Counted from the first letter of the stretch, positions 7,948 through 15,966 are shown. The stretch is 64,000 bases of DNA from Nocardioides sp. SYSU D00038 (GCF_016924665.1 NZ_JAFFJT010000023.1:1-64000); one strand, 5' to 3'. Made by a program: numbers and translations. Notes: generated from the sequence alone by a model not told the origin.

Positions 7948-9104
7948 GCGAGCACCTCGAGCCGCCGCACCCACTTGGTCTGGAGCACACCGGGCCGGTT
8001 GGGGGCGATCACGCGGGCGGGGTAGCCGTGGTCGAGCGAGAGCGGCTCGCCGGCGAGACCGAGGGCGAGCAGGGTGCGGTCGTCGTCGGCGAAGTTGGCC
8101 TGGAGCCGGGTGACCCGGAACGGCCCCGACTCCTGCAGCGACGTGACCTCGACGTCGGCGCCGGCCGGGGCGCCGGCGAGGTCGAGCAGGTCGCGCAACC
8201 GCACGCCGGTCCAGGTGCCCTCGGCGCTCCAGCCCTCGACGCAGGCGATCGGCAGCGTCTCGGTGCGCTGCGGCAGCGCCAGGAGGTCGTCGCGCGACCA
8301 GCGGTGGGTGGTGCCGGCCACCACCACCTCCAGCACGTACGACGCCGACGTGGCCGAGGCGGTGACGCCCGCCGCCCGCGCCGACTTGTTGACCGGCACG
8401 CCGCCGGGCCCGTCGCCGGAGCGCACGCCGAGCACCGAGACCCGGCGCAGCAGCGGCACGGAGCTGCCGGCGGTCGCCAGCACCGCGACCCCCGCGGCCA
8501 GCCAGGTGGTGCGCAGCAGCCCGCGGCGCGAGACGGCGCCGACCCGGGTGGCCGAGGGCCGGTCGAGCGCGGTGTCGTCGACGTCGGCGCCCAGCGCGGC
8601 CCGAATGACCGGGAGCTTCACCGCGACGTGCACCACCAGTGCGCCGATCGCGACCCAGGCCAGGGCGTAGTGGGTGGCGCGGAAGGAGAACGCCCACGGG
8701 TACCACTGGGCGCTGTTGAGCAGCCCCGAGGCGAGCTGGAAGATCGCCGTGGCCACCAGCACCGCGATCGAGGCCCGCTCGAGCCCCTCGACCGCCAGCC
8801 GGCGCAGCCCCCGCGGTGGCCGGGCGAACAGCTTGGGGTAGACCGCCCAGAGCTTGACCAGCAGCAGCGGGACGGCAGCGGTGCCGGTGGTGACGTGCAG
8901 GCCCTGGGTGAGGCGGTAGCCCCAGGACGGGCTGGTGGGGAACGGGATGGGGTGGTCGACGTTCTGGGCGTAGTGGCTCAGAAGTCCGGTGGCGAAGCAG
9001 ATGGTGAAGCAGACGCCGAGCCAGAGGCCGACCCGCGCGGCGACGGCCGCGCTGCGCAGCCGCGACCCGAACGAGTCCTCGCGCGGCACCGGCAGCCGAC
9101 TCAC
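7944..9104 (-). CDS. Membrane-anchored molybdopterin-dependent oxidoreductase (sulfite-oxidase fold)
   Basis: A 386-residue fusion. Residues 22-165 hold four membrane helices of a cytochrome b561-like domain with candidate haem histidines H44, H70, H145 and H159. Residues 192-197 carry a twin-arginine motif (SRRGLL) just before a fifth hydrophobic helix (200-217). The remainder (about 240-386) is a sulfite-oxidase-type molybdopterin domain with the Mo-ligand cysteine C288 in 'LPIACVEGWSAEGTWTG' and 'GYPARVIAPNRPG' near the end. The substrate is unknown. The layout suggests Sec insertion of helices 1-4 and Tat export of the cofactor domain. The GTG start at 9104 overlaps the methyltransferase stop. 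Confidence 0.85.
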   Translation of the reverse strand: MSRLPVPREDSFGSRLRSAAVAARVGLWLGVCFTICFATGLLSHYAQNVDHPIPFPTSPSWGYRLTQGLHVTTGTAAVPLLLVKLWAVYPKLFARPPRGLRRLAVEGLERASIAVLVATAIFQLASGLLNSAQWYPWAFSFRATHYALAWVAIGALVVHVAVKLPVIRAALGADVDDTALDRPSATRVGAVSRRGLLRTTWLAAGVAVLATAGSSVPLLRRVSVLGVRSGDGPGGVPVNKSARAAGVTASATSASYVLEVVVAGTTHRWSRDDLLALPQRTETLPIACVEGWSAEGTWTGVRLRDLLDLAGAPAGADVEVTSLQESGPFRVTRLQANFADDDRTLLALGLAGEPLSLDHGYPARVIAPNRPGVLQTKWVRRLEVLA

Positions 9105-9742
9105 GCCGCCTCCTCGAGGACGGCGCACCAGCGCTCCCCCACCGGCGCCAGCTCGGTGACCCGCAACCCGACCCGCCGGGCCAGGGCGGTCACTCCGTCG
9201 GCGCCGACGACCGCCCACCGGAACGGGCGGCTCCGGATGCCCTCGCACTCCAGTCGGGCCCACACCGCGCGGTCGGGCACGCCCGGAGCGGCGACCTCGA
9301 CGACCAGGCGGCCGCGCGGGTCGATCAGCTCGCGGAGCCGGGTCAGCAGGTGCTCGGGGTCGCCTCCGATGCCGACGTTGCCGTCGGCGAGCAGCACGCT
9401 CATCCACCGCCCCTCGCCCGGCAGGACGTCGAACACGTCGCGGTGCAGCGCCGCGACCCCGCGGTCCTGGGTCTGGCTGACGGCCTCGTGGACGACATCG
9501 ATGCCCAGCACCACCCCGCCGCGCTCGGCGAGGGCGGCGCTGAGCCGGCCGGGCCCGCAGCCGACGTCGAGGGTCGGCCCCTGGCACCGCTCGAGCAGCG
9601 CGAGGTCGTCGGCGTCGGCGGCGCGGAGCCAGGCGGGCACCGGCAGCGGCTGGGGCGCGTCGTCGAGACCCACCACCGCGCACGGGCGGCCGCGCAGGGC
9701 CGCCGAGAACACGGTGGTGAACGAGTCGTCCGGCAGGCTCAC
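9101..9742 (-). CDS. Class I SAM-dependent methyltransferase
   Basis: A 213-residue methyltransferase. SAM-binding motif I is 'PTLDVGCGPGRLSAAL' near residue 57, followed by the acidic strand end 'VLGIDVVHEA' and motif IV-like 'MSVLLADGNVGIGGDP'. The substrate is unknown. It sits between a sugar-type transferase (upstream) and the molybdopterin oxidoreductase (downstream), with 4-base GTGA overlaps on both sides, so methylation of a sugar or lipid made by the same operon is a reasonable guess. The start is fixed by the overlap at 9742. Confidence 0.85.
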   Translation of the reverse strand: MSLPDDSFTTVFSAALRGRPCAVVGLDDAPQPLPVPAWLRAADADDLALLERCQGPTLDVGCGPGRLSAALAERGGVVLGIDVVHEAVSQTQDRGVAALHRDVFDVLPGEGRWMSVLLADGNVGIGGDPEHLLTRLRELIDPRGRLVVEVAAPGVPDRAVWARLECEGIRSRPFRWAVVGADGVTALARRVGLRVTELAPVGERWCAVLEEAA

Positions 9743-10434
9743 GCGGCGGCCCCCGTGATCCTCGCCCAGGCGCGGCCGAAGGCACTGTCGGGCACCAGGG
9801 CCGCCACCTCCTCCGCGTCGGCGACCGTGTCGACGTCGCGGAGGCGGGTGGTGGTGCCGACGTCGAGGCCGGCGGCCGTGAGCGCGACCCGGGTGTCGTT
9901 GTGAGTGTGGGGGGTGGACATGGGTACGCCGCGCAGCGCCGCGGCCGCCGTGCCGTCGCGGAGCGCGAGCACCCACCAGCCGCCGTCGTCGGCGGGACCG
10001 AGCACGGCGTCGTGGCGAGCCAGCCCGCGGGCGGCGCCGCGGAGCAGCTCGGGGGTCGCCTGCGGGGTGTCCATCCCGACCTGGACCAGGGGCCCCGGGG
10101 TCGACGCGTGGGCGTGGGCGAGCCTGGCGTCGAGGCCGTCGCCGTGCTGGGGCGTGATCCGCCACCCCGTCACGAGCGCGGTCAGGCGATCCGGCAGCAG
10201 GCCGTCGGCCAGGTCGCCGTCGAGAGCCAGGTGGCAGTGGCGCGACCCGAACGCCGCCGTGCACGCCACGATGGTGTCGACCAGCGCGGCCGCGGCCACC
10301 TCCGCGGCCGCCACGTCGCCGACGTCGACGGCCAACCGGGTCTTCACCCGGCCCGGCACCGGGGCCTTGGCGAGCACCAGCGCGTGGCCCAGCGGCGCAG
10401 GGGCCGGCGGAGCGGGACGTGGCGCCGCGCTCAC
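9739..10434 (-). CDS. DUF2064 / GT-A type transferase (TIGR04282-like)
   Basis: A 231-residue protein of the DUF2064 family, related to nucleotidyl- and glycosyltransferases with a GT-A fold. Landmarks are 'LVLAKAPVPGRVKTRL' near the N-terminus, a 'GMDTPQ' segment where the family has its metal-binding acidic site, and 'VLGPADDGGWWVLAL'. The reaction is not established for the family; it often travels with GT2 enzymes. The GTG start at 10434 overlaps the stop of the GT2 gene and its stop overlaps the methyltransferase start. It probably acts in the cytosol on a nucleotide sugar or related donor. Confidence 0.85.
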   Translation of the reverse strand: MSAAPRPAPPAPAPLGHALVLAKAPVPGRVKTRLAVDVGDVAAAEVAAAALVDTIVACTAAFGSRHCHLALDGDLADGLLPDRLTALVTGWRITPQHGDGLDARLAHAHASTPGPLVQVGMDTPQATPELLRGAARGLARHDAVLGPADDGGWWVLALRDGTAAAALRGVPMSTPHTHNDTRVALTAAGLDVGTTTRLRDVDTVADAEEVAALVPDSAFGRAWARITGAAA

Positions 10435-11096
10435 GAGAGCACCCGCCAGAAGTCGCGGGCGGTGCGGGCGGTGCCGCGCACCGAGCCCGACACCTTCGAC
10501 CGGGTGCCGGCCGCACGCGGGTGGTAGGCGACGTCGCGCTCGGCGAACCGCCACCGGGCGGCCACCGCCTTCTGCAGCAGCTCCACGGGGTAGCCGAAGC
10601 GCCGGTCGCGCACGTCGAGGGCGACCAGGTCGGCACGACGACAGACCCGCACCGGTGCGATGTCGTGGACCGGCAGCCCGATCCGGCGCCGCAGCCAGGC
10701 CACCACGAGCGCGTTGCCGAGCCGGGCGTGCCAGGGCCAGACACCGCGACGCACCGGACGGCGGCGCCCCACCGCGAGGTCGGCCCGGCCGCTGCGCACC
10801 TCGTCGAGCAGGTCGACCAGCTCGGCCGGGTCGAAGGACCCGTCGCCGTCCATGACCGCGACGTAGTCGGCTCTCGCCGCCGCGACCCCGGCCGCCACCG
10901 CCGCGCCGTAGCCCGCGGTCGCCTCGGGAACCACCCGGGCGCCGAGCCGCCGGGCCACCTCGGCGGTGTCGTCGCGCGAGCCGTTGTCGACGACGATCAC
11001 GGCGAAGTCGCGCGGCACGTCGGGCAGCAGCGCGGCGAGCGCGGGTCCCTCGTCGCGGCAGGGCAGCACCAGGTCGCAGTCCGGGTCGCTCGCCAT
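10431..11096 (-). CDS. Family 2 glycosyltransferase
   Basis: A 221-residue GT2 of the polyprenyl-phosphate sugar synthase type. It has 'LVLPCRDEGPALAALL', 'VIVVDNGSRDDTAEVA', 'GYGAAVAAGVAAA' and the metal-binding 'MDGDGSFDP', then 'GNALVVAWLRRRIGLPVHD'. No C-terminal membrane helices are present, so it is probably a soluble or peripheral enzyme that charges a lipid carrier or acceptor. The first gene of a seven-gene operon. The ATG at 11096 is chosen as the first methionine with a family-like N-terminus; an in-frame GTG three codons upstream is possible. It is divergent from the GT-C-like gene at 11207. Confidence 0.85.
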   Translation of the reverse strand: MASDPDCDLVLPCRDEGPALAALLPDVPRDFAVIVVDNGSRDDTAEVARRLGARVVPEATAGYGAAVAAGVAAARADYVAVMDGDGSFDPAELVDLLDEVRSGRADLAVGRRRPVRRGVWPWHARLGNALVVAWLRRRIGLPVHDIAPVRVCRRADLVALDVRDRRFGYPVELLQKAVAARWRFAERDVAYHPRAAGTRSKVSGSVRGTARTARDFWRVLS

Positions 11097-11194
11097 GTCA
11101 TCCACGTTGCCAGCCGGTCCCCCCTCGGTGGCGGTCGAACCCTTACGAACCGGTGACGGCGCGCGCCGGCGACCGCCCGCTCGCCGCCGGTCAC

Positions 11195-11200
11195 TACGGT
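11195..11200 (+). promoter_or_regulatory. putative leaderless -10 of GT-C-like gene
   Basis: TACGGT, six bases, then ATG (11207). This supports the downstream ATG over the longer open frame from 11153. Confidence 0.45.
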
Positions 11201-11206
11201 CGGGGC

Positions 11207-12565
11207 ATGACGGAGGCGGCGGAAGCGGCGGAGGGGGCGCGGGCACGGGCGCCGTGGCTCGGCCTCGCCGTCACGGGGCTGCTCGTCGCCGCGGCGTTCG
11301 CCCTGCCCCACCTGCTCGACCTCGAGGTCGCCTCCCGGGCGCCGCGCTCGGAGGTCGACGGCGCCGCGCCACCGCTGCACGGCTACTGGCACCCGCAGCT
11401 GCTCGGCCCCGGCACCCTGCCCGCCGGGCTGCTCGCGCTCGTCTCGTGGCGGTGGGCGGTCGGGCTCGCCCAGCTCCTGGGCTGGCGACGGCTGCTGCTG
11501 GTGGCGTGGGCGGTGGGCGTGGCCTGGCTGCTCGCCCTGGCGCTGGTCGACGGCACCGACGGCCTCACCCGGGTGCTGGGCAACCGGTTCGAGTACCTGC
11601 CGACCGCCCGCGCCGTCGACGACGTGCCGGCCCTGCTGCGCGGCTACCTCGACCGGGTGCCGATGGACTCCGACGACCGCTGGCCCACCCACGTGGCCGG
11701 CCACCCGCCCGGGGCCTTGCTCTTCTTCGTCGGGCTGGTGCGGCTCGGTCTCGGTGGCGACCTCGCCGCGGCCCTGGTGGTGGTGGGAGTCGCGGCGACG
11801 ATCGCCCCCGCCGTGCTGGTGACCCTGCGCGCGCTGGGCGCCGAGCCGGTGGCCCGGCGGGCGGCGCCGTTCCTCGTGCTCGGCCCGGCCGCGGTGTTCC
11901 TGGCCGTCTCGGCCGACGCGGTGTTCGCCGCGGTCGGTGCGTGGGGTCTGGCCTGCCTGGCCCTGGGGGCGACCGCGCCGTCGGCGCGGCCTCGGCTGCT
12001 GTGGTCGGCGGCCGCCGGGCTGCTGCTCGGCTGGCTGGTGATGATGTCCTACGGCATGCCGCTGCTCGGCCTGGTCGCACTGGCGGTGCTGGCCGCGGCC
12101 CGCTCGTGGTCGCCGCTGCCGGTCGCGGCCGGGGCGGCGCTGCTGGTCGTGCTCGCCTTCGCGGCGGCCGGCTTCGCGTGGTGGGAGGCCTACCCGGTGC
12201 TCCACGACCGCTACTGGGACGGCATCGCCGCCGACCGCCCCGCGTCGTACTGGATGTGGGGCAACCTCGCCGCGCTCGCGGTCTGCGCCGGCCCGCTGCT
12301 CGGCCCCGGGCTGGCCCGGCTGGCCGGGCTGGGACGGCACGCGGACCGGGTGGTGCTGCTGCTGGCCGGGTCGGCAGCCGTTGCGGTGGTGCTGGCCGAC
12401 CTGTCGCGGATGAGCAAGGCGGAGGTGGAGCGGATCTGGCTCCCGTTCGTGCCGTGGCTGCTGGTCACCACGGCCCTGCTGCCGGAGCGGTGGCGCCGAT
12501 GGGGTCTGGGCCTCCAGCTGCTGGCGGCGCTGGTGGTGCAGCACCTGCTCTACACCAGCTGGTAG
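11207..12565 (+). CDS. Polytopic membrane protein, possible GT-C glycosyltransferase
   Basis: A 452-residue protein with about ten hydrophobic helices. After the first helix an extracytoplasmic loop contains 'HGYWHPQLL'. Later a loop carries 'RWPTHVAGHPPGALLFF', a histidine/proline-rich motif like those in GT-C lipid-carrier-dependent glycosyltransferases. No family assignment is certain. It is transcribed divergently from the GT2 gene, so a donor made by the GT2 enzyme could be used by this protein outside the membrane. The start at ATG 11207 is supported by a leaderless -10 six bases upstream. Confidence 0.65.
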   Translation: MTEAAEAAEGARARAPWLGLAVTGLLVAAAFALPHLLDLEVASRAPRSEVDGAAPPLHGYWHPQLLGPGTLPAGLLALVSWRWAVGLAQLLGWRRLLLVAWAVGVAWLLALALVDGTDGLTRVLGNRFEYLPTARAVDDVPALLRGYLDRVPMDSDDRWPTHVAGHPPGALLFFVGLVRLGLGGDLAAALVVVGVAATIAPAVLVTLRALGAEPVARRAAPFLVLGPAAVFLAVSADAVFAAVGAWGLACLALGATAPSARPRLLWSAAAGLLLGWLVMMSYGMPLLGLVALAVLAAARSWSPLPVAAGAALLVVLAFAAAGFAWWEAYPVLHDRYWDGIAADRPASYWMWGNLAALAVCAGPLLGPGLARLAGLGRHADRVVLLLAGSAAVAVVLADLSRMSKAEVERIWLPFVPWLLVTTALLPERWRRWGLGLQLLAALVVQHLLYTSW

Positions 12566-12573
12566 GACCCCGT

Positions 12574-12609
12574 CCCCGTCAGCCCCGTCAGCCCCGTCAG
12601 CCCCGTCAG
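12574..12609. repeat. 9-base tandem repeat (four copies)
   Basis: Four exact copies of CCCCGTCAG directly after the GT-C-like gene, followed by a partial copy (12610-12616). Non-coding. Confidence 0.85.
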
Positions 12610-12620
12610 CCGTCAGTCCC

Positions 12621-12701
12621 GCAGCGGCGCAGACCCTCAGCCGCGCAGCGGCGCAGACCCTCAGCCGCGCAGCGGCGCAGACCCTCAGCCGCGCAGCGGC
12701 G
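12621..12701. repeat. 24-base tandem repeat copying the 3' end of the epimerase gene
   Basis: Units start at 12621, 12645 and 12669, and a partial unit starts at 12693. Each complete unit contains, on the minus strand, the PLRG-stop end of the epimerase reading frame. The real stop (12685-12687) lies in the third unit. It looks like replication slippage at the gene end. Confidence 0.85.
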
Positions 12702-13728
12702 CGGTGGCGAACGCCGGCAGCCCGGTCGCGGGCGCCACCTCCGCGCGGAAGCCCAGCTCGGTGGCGGCACGCTCGGGTGAGGCCACCACGTGGCGCACGT
12801 CGCCGAGGCGGAACTGGCCGGTGATCTCGGGGGCGATGTCGCGGCCCGAGCCCTCCGCCACCAGCCGGGCCACGGTGTGGATGTCGACCGGGGTGCCGGA
12901 GGCGACGTTGAACGCCCGGGCTGAGCCGGCGGGGTCGTCGACCACCGCGGTCAGGGCCGCGAGGTTGGCGCGGGCGACGTCGTCGACGTGCACGAAGTCG
13001 CGCACCTGCCCACCGTCCTCGAAGACCCGGGGCGCCTCGCCGCGCTCGAGGGAGGAGCGGAACATCGCTGCCACCCCCGAGTACGGCGTGTCCCGGGGCA
13101 TGCCGGGCCCGTAGACGTTGTGGTAGCGCAGCGCGACCACCGCTGCACCCGCCTGCCGGGCCCACGCCGAGGCGTAGTGCTCCTGGGCGACCTTGCTGGC
13201 TGCGTACGACGAACGCGGGTCGAGCCGGGCGCCCTCGTCGACCAGCGCCCAGTCGAGCGGCCGGGCGCAGCGGGGGCAGTGGTTGTCGAAGTCGCCGGAC
13301 TCCAGCGCCGCCACCGTGCGCGGCGGGGGCACCTGCTCGCCGTGCTCGGCGCAGGCGTAGTGCCCCTCCCCGTAGACGACCATCGACGAGGCGAGCACCA
13401 GGCGGTCGACGCCGGCCTCGTGCATGGCGGCGAGGAGCGCGGCGGTGCCGAGGTCGTTGTGGGCGGCGTAGTCGGGCAGGTCACCCACCCTCACACCCGC
13501 ACCCACCACGGCGGCCTGGTGGCAGACGGCGTCGGCGCCGCGCAGGAGGTCGACCCAGGCGGCGGCGTCGCGGACGTCGAGCCGGTGGGTGCCCGCGGGC
13601 GGTTCGGCGGTGCCGTGGGCGAGGGCGAGCATCACGTCGACCGGTACGACGTCGTGACCGTCCTCGCGGAGCAGCCGGCCGATGGTGGAGCCGATGAACC
13701 CGGCGGCTCCGGTGAGCAGCACCCTCAC
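12685..13728 (-). CDS. NAD-dependent nucleotide-sugar epimerase/dehydratase (extended SDR)
   Basis: A 347-residue extended short-chain dehydrogenase. The Rossmann motif is 'LLTGAAGFIGSTIG' at the N-terminus, the catalytic serine lies in 'LASSMVVYG', and the YxxxK pair is in 'SSYAASKVAQEHY'; 'RYHNVYGPGMP' follows. It resembles dTDP-L-rhamnose 4-epimerase-like enzymes, but the substrate is a guess. Unusual is a Cys/His-bearing insertion ('YACAEHG' then 'HCPRCARPL') that looks like a small zinc ribbon between the serine and the tyrosine. The GTG start at 13728 overlaps the MTA phosphorylase stop. The 3' end is copied in the adjacent 24-base tandem repeats. Confidence 0.85.
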   Translation of the reverse strand: MRVLLTGAAGFIGSTIGRLLREDGHDVVPVDVMLALAHGTAEPPAGTHRLDVRDAAAWVDLLRGADAVCHQAAVVGAGVRVGDLPDYAAHNDLGTAALLAAMHEAGVDRLVLASSMVVYGEGHYACAEHGEQVPPPRTVAALESGDFDNHCPRCARPLDWALVDEGARLDPRSSYAASKVAQEHYASAWARQAGAAVVALRYHNVYGPGMPRDTPYSGVAAMFRSSLERGEAPRVFEDGGQVRDFVHVDDVARANLAALTAVVDDPAGSARAFNVASGTPVDIHTVARLVAEGSGRDIAPEITGQFRLGDVRHVVASPERAATELGFRAEVAPATGLPAFATAPLRG

Positions 13729-14531
13729 CCCGGCACCTCGTAGGTCAGCTCGATGCCGTCGGCCCAGGTCGAGCAGGAGCACCCGTCCGGGGACGGGAGC
13801 CCGGCGATGGTGGCGGACAGCAGGCCGGTGAGGCGGTCGAGGTTCTGGCGGAACAGCGCGAAGACCTCCTCCTGCCCGACCCCGTGACCGTGCTCGGCGC
13901 CGGCGTCCATGTCGGTGACCAGGGCGATCGCGGCGTAGCACATCCGCAGCTCGCGGGCGAGGGCCGCCTCGGGGGCGCCGGTCATGTTGACGAGGGTCCA
14001 GCCCTGGTCGGCGTGGTGGCGCGACTCCGCCCGGGTCGAGAACCGCGGCCCCTCGACGACGACCATGGTGCCGCCGCCGCGGATGTCGGGTGCGGCGGCC
14101 AGCACGGCGGCGGAGACGTGGGGGCAGTAGGGGTCGGCGAACGGCAGGTGCACCGCGCCGGTCTCGACGTAGGACCCGACCCGCCGGAAGGTGCGGTCGA
14201 CCAGCTGGTCGGGCACCACGACGTCACCGGGGGCGACGTCGGAGGACAGCCCGCCCACCGCGCACGGCGCCAGCACCTGACGCACGCCGAGCGAGCGCAG
14301 CGCCCACAGGTTCGCCCGGTAGGCGATCGCGTGGGGCGGGTGCTCGTGGTGCCGGCCGTGCCGGGGCAGGAACGCCACCCGACGACCGGCCACGACACCC
14401 ACCGAGACCGGCGCCGACGGCTCGCCGTAGGGGGTGTCGACCGGGACGTCCTCGGGGTCGTCGAGGAAGGAGTAGAAGCCGGTGCCGCCGATCACGGCGA
14501 CCTCTGCGCGGGGCGTGCTCACGGCGCCCAC
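13725..14531 (-). CDS. mtnP: S-methyl-5'-thioadenosine phosphorylase
   Basis: A 268-residue PNP/MTAP family enzyme that splits methylthioadenosine to adenine and methylthioribose-1-phosphate, recycling the by-product of polyamine and SAM chemistry. Phosphate-site motifs are 'GGTGFY' and 'LPRHGRHHEHPPH'. 'VEGPRFSTRAES' and the base-site 'NMTGAPEAALARE' with 'TDMDAG' follow. It starts at GTG 14531, or three codons later at 14522; no ribosome site decides between them. The stop overlaps the epimerase start (GTGA), so the two are coupled, which is unusual for this enzyme. An inosine-preferring variant (MTIP) cannot be excluded. Confidence 0.88.
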   Translation of the reverse strand: MGAVSTPRAEVAVIGGTGFYSFLDDPEDVPVDTPYGEPSAPVSVGVVAGRRVAFLPRHGRHHEHPPHAIAYRANLWALRSLGVRQVLAPCAVGGLSSDVAPGDVVVPDQLVDRTFRRVGSYVETGAVHLPFADPYCPHVSAAVLAAAPDIRGGGTMVVVEGPRFSTRAESRHHADQGWTLVNMTGAPEAALARELRMCYAAIALVTDMDAGAEHGHGVGQEEVFALFRQNLDRLTGLLSATIAGLPSPDGCSCSTWADGIELTYEVPG

Positions 14532-14544
14532 TCTGCCAGCGGCG

Positions 14545-14739
14545 TCAGCGCGCCGACTCCGGCAGGTCCAGGGCCCGCCACACCGCCGCCCACACCTGCT
14601 TGGGCGGCACCCCGGCGCCCAGCGCCTCGCTGGCGGTGCGGCCGCCGAGCTCGGCCAGCACGTGCCGCTCCGCCCACGAGGTGGCGTACGCCTCGCCGAG
14701 GGCGTCCTCCATCCGGGCCCAGAACTCCGTGTGCCGCAC
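14545..14739 (-). CDS. DUF3046 protein
   Basis: A 64-residue protein with the whole DUF3046 pattern: 'HTEFWARMEDALGEAYA' at the start, then 'AELGGRTASEALGAGVPPKQVWAAVW'. The family is restricted to actinobacteria and is normally adjacent to recA; here it lies 9 kb upstream with an inserted operon between. The function is not known. It starts at GTG 14739 and ends 13 bases before the first MTA phosphorylase start candidate, so the two are probably co-transcribed. Confidence 0.88.
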   Translation of the reverse strand: MRHTEFWARMEDALGEAYATSWAERHVLAELGGRTASEALGAGVPPKQVWAAVWRALDLPESAR

Positions 14740-14825
14740 GGGGAAAGGGTGTCAGACCGCGCCGGCCGGCCGGGTCACCGGTAGGGGTGGTCGTGACCGA
14801 CGCGAGGCACGACGAGTCGCCCTCT

Positions 14826-15353
14826 TCAGCCTCGCACGTCCCAGACGTGGTGGACGACGTCGTGGAGGTGGTAGCGCGCGAAGGTGTCGACCGTGAACGA
14901 CGCGCCGTCGCTGCGGCGCGCGGTGCGCGACCACTGGTCGTCGGCGACCCGGTCGTAGGCGTCGGCCGCCGCGTCGGCCGCGGCGACCAGCGCGGGCGAG
15001 ACGTCCTCGGGGCGCTGGAGGTCGTAGCGCTCGGCGACCGCGGTCTCGTCCTGGTCCCAGTTGGCGAAGAGCGGGTCGGCCTGCGTGAGCATGAGGCCGA
15101 GCCGCTCGGCGAAGATGAGGTGGACGTCGCGCACGTGCGCGGCGTACTCGGTCGGCGACCACACCTCGGGCGACGGCCGCGCGGTCGCCCCGTCGCGCTG
15201 CAGCACCGTGACCCACCGCCGCGCGTTGTCGCGCACCAGGTCGCCGGTGCGGCGGGCGTCGACGGCGGCGGCGTCGAAGCCGCAGTCGGGGCAGGGCCGG
15301 TCGAGGACCCAGGTCCAGTCCTTGGTGTCGGGGGTGATGGTCGGTCCGGTCAT
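14826..15353 (-). CDS. DinB/mycothiol-transferase-like protein
   Basis: A 175-residue four-helix protein of the DinB superfamily. Histidines in 'YAAHVRDVHLIF' and 'YHLHDVVHHVWDV' would make the metal site, as in DinB/mycothiol-dependent enzymes. A 'CPDCGFD' pair near residue 16 is an added possible metal or redox site. It could be a mycothiol S-transferase or isomerase, but no substrate can be named. It starts at ATG 15353, where the protein-like sequence begins ('MTGPTI'). It is divergent from the acetyltransferase at 15424 with a 70-base gap. Confidence 0.75.
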   Translation of the reverse strand: MTGPTITPDTKDWTWVLDRPCPDCGFDAAAVDARRTGDLVRDNARRWVTVLQRDGATARPSPEVWSPTEYAAHVRDVHLIFAERLGLMLTQADPLFANWDQDETAVAERYDLQRPEDVSPALVAAADAAADAYDRVADDQWSRTARRSDGASFTVDTFARYHLHDVVHHVWDVRG

Positions 15354-15423
15354 GGCGTCATGCTGGCAGTGGCAGTGACCGGGCGCCCGCCGCGATCCTG
15401 CCAACATCGGCGAAGATGGCGCC

Positions 15424-15948
15424 ATGTCGTCCCCGAACCTCACCGACCCCCACGACCGGGCCGTCAGCGTGCGGCCCGCCACCGCTGCCGACCTGCCCGC
15501 GGTGATGGCCGTCTACGACGACCAGGTGCGCACCGCGATCTCGACCTTCGACCTCGAGCCGCCCCCGGAGTCGGTCTGGCGGCAGCGGCTCGAGCAGCCC
15601 GAGCCCGGCGACCACTTCCTCGTCGCCGAGGTGGGCGGCCGGGTCGTCGGTCACGCCCGGTCGGGCGGCTACCGGCCGCGCCCGGCCTACCGCCACACCC
15701 GCGAGGTGTCCATCTACCTCGCCGACGACGGCCGGGGCCGGGGCGTCGGCCGGGCGCTCTACGACGAGCTGCACGCGCGGATGGCCGCCGACGACGTGCA
15801 CGCAGCGCTGGCGGTGGTGGCGCTGCCCAACCCGGCCAGCGAGGCGCTGCACCGCGCGCTCGGCTACGAGCGGGTGGGCGTGCTCGCCGAGGTCGGCCAC
15901 AAGCTGGGCCGCTGGGTCGACACCGCGCTCTACCAGCGGCTGCTCTGA
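15424..15948 (+). CDS. GNAT acetyltransferase, phosphinothricin/methionine sulfoximine type
   Basis: A 174-residue acetyltransferase similar to the PAT/MnaT group. It has 'VRPATAADLPAVMAVYDDQV', an acceptor region 'YRPRPAYRHTREVSIYL', the acetyl-CoA loop 'DDGRGRGVGRALYDEL' and the closing 'NPASEALHRALGYERVGVL' with 'HKLGRWVDTALYQR'. The family acetylates methionine sulfone/sulfoximine and phosphinothricin; the natural substrate here is inferred. It starts at ATG 15424. Its stop is 18 bases from the convergent ABC permease stop. Confidence 0.88.
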   Translation: MSSPNLTDPHDRAVSVRPATAADLPAVMAVYDDQVRTAISTFDLEPPPESVWRQRLEQPEPGDHFLVAEVGGRVVGHARSGGYRPRPAYRHTREVSIYLADDGRGRGVGRALYDELHARMAADDVHAALAVVALPNPASEALHRALGYERVGVLAEVGHKLGRWVDTALYQRLL

Positions 15949-15966
15949 GCCAGTGACCCCGACGAC

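Noticed and set aside
12574..12701. Possible CRISPR array
   Set aside because: Units are 9 and 24 bases without spacers between them, and one unit contains a coding end; plain tandem repeats, no cas genes.
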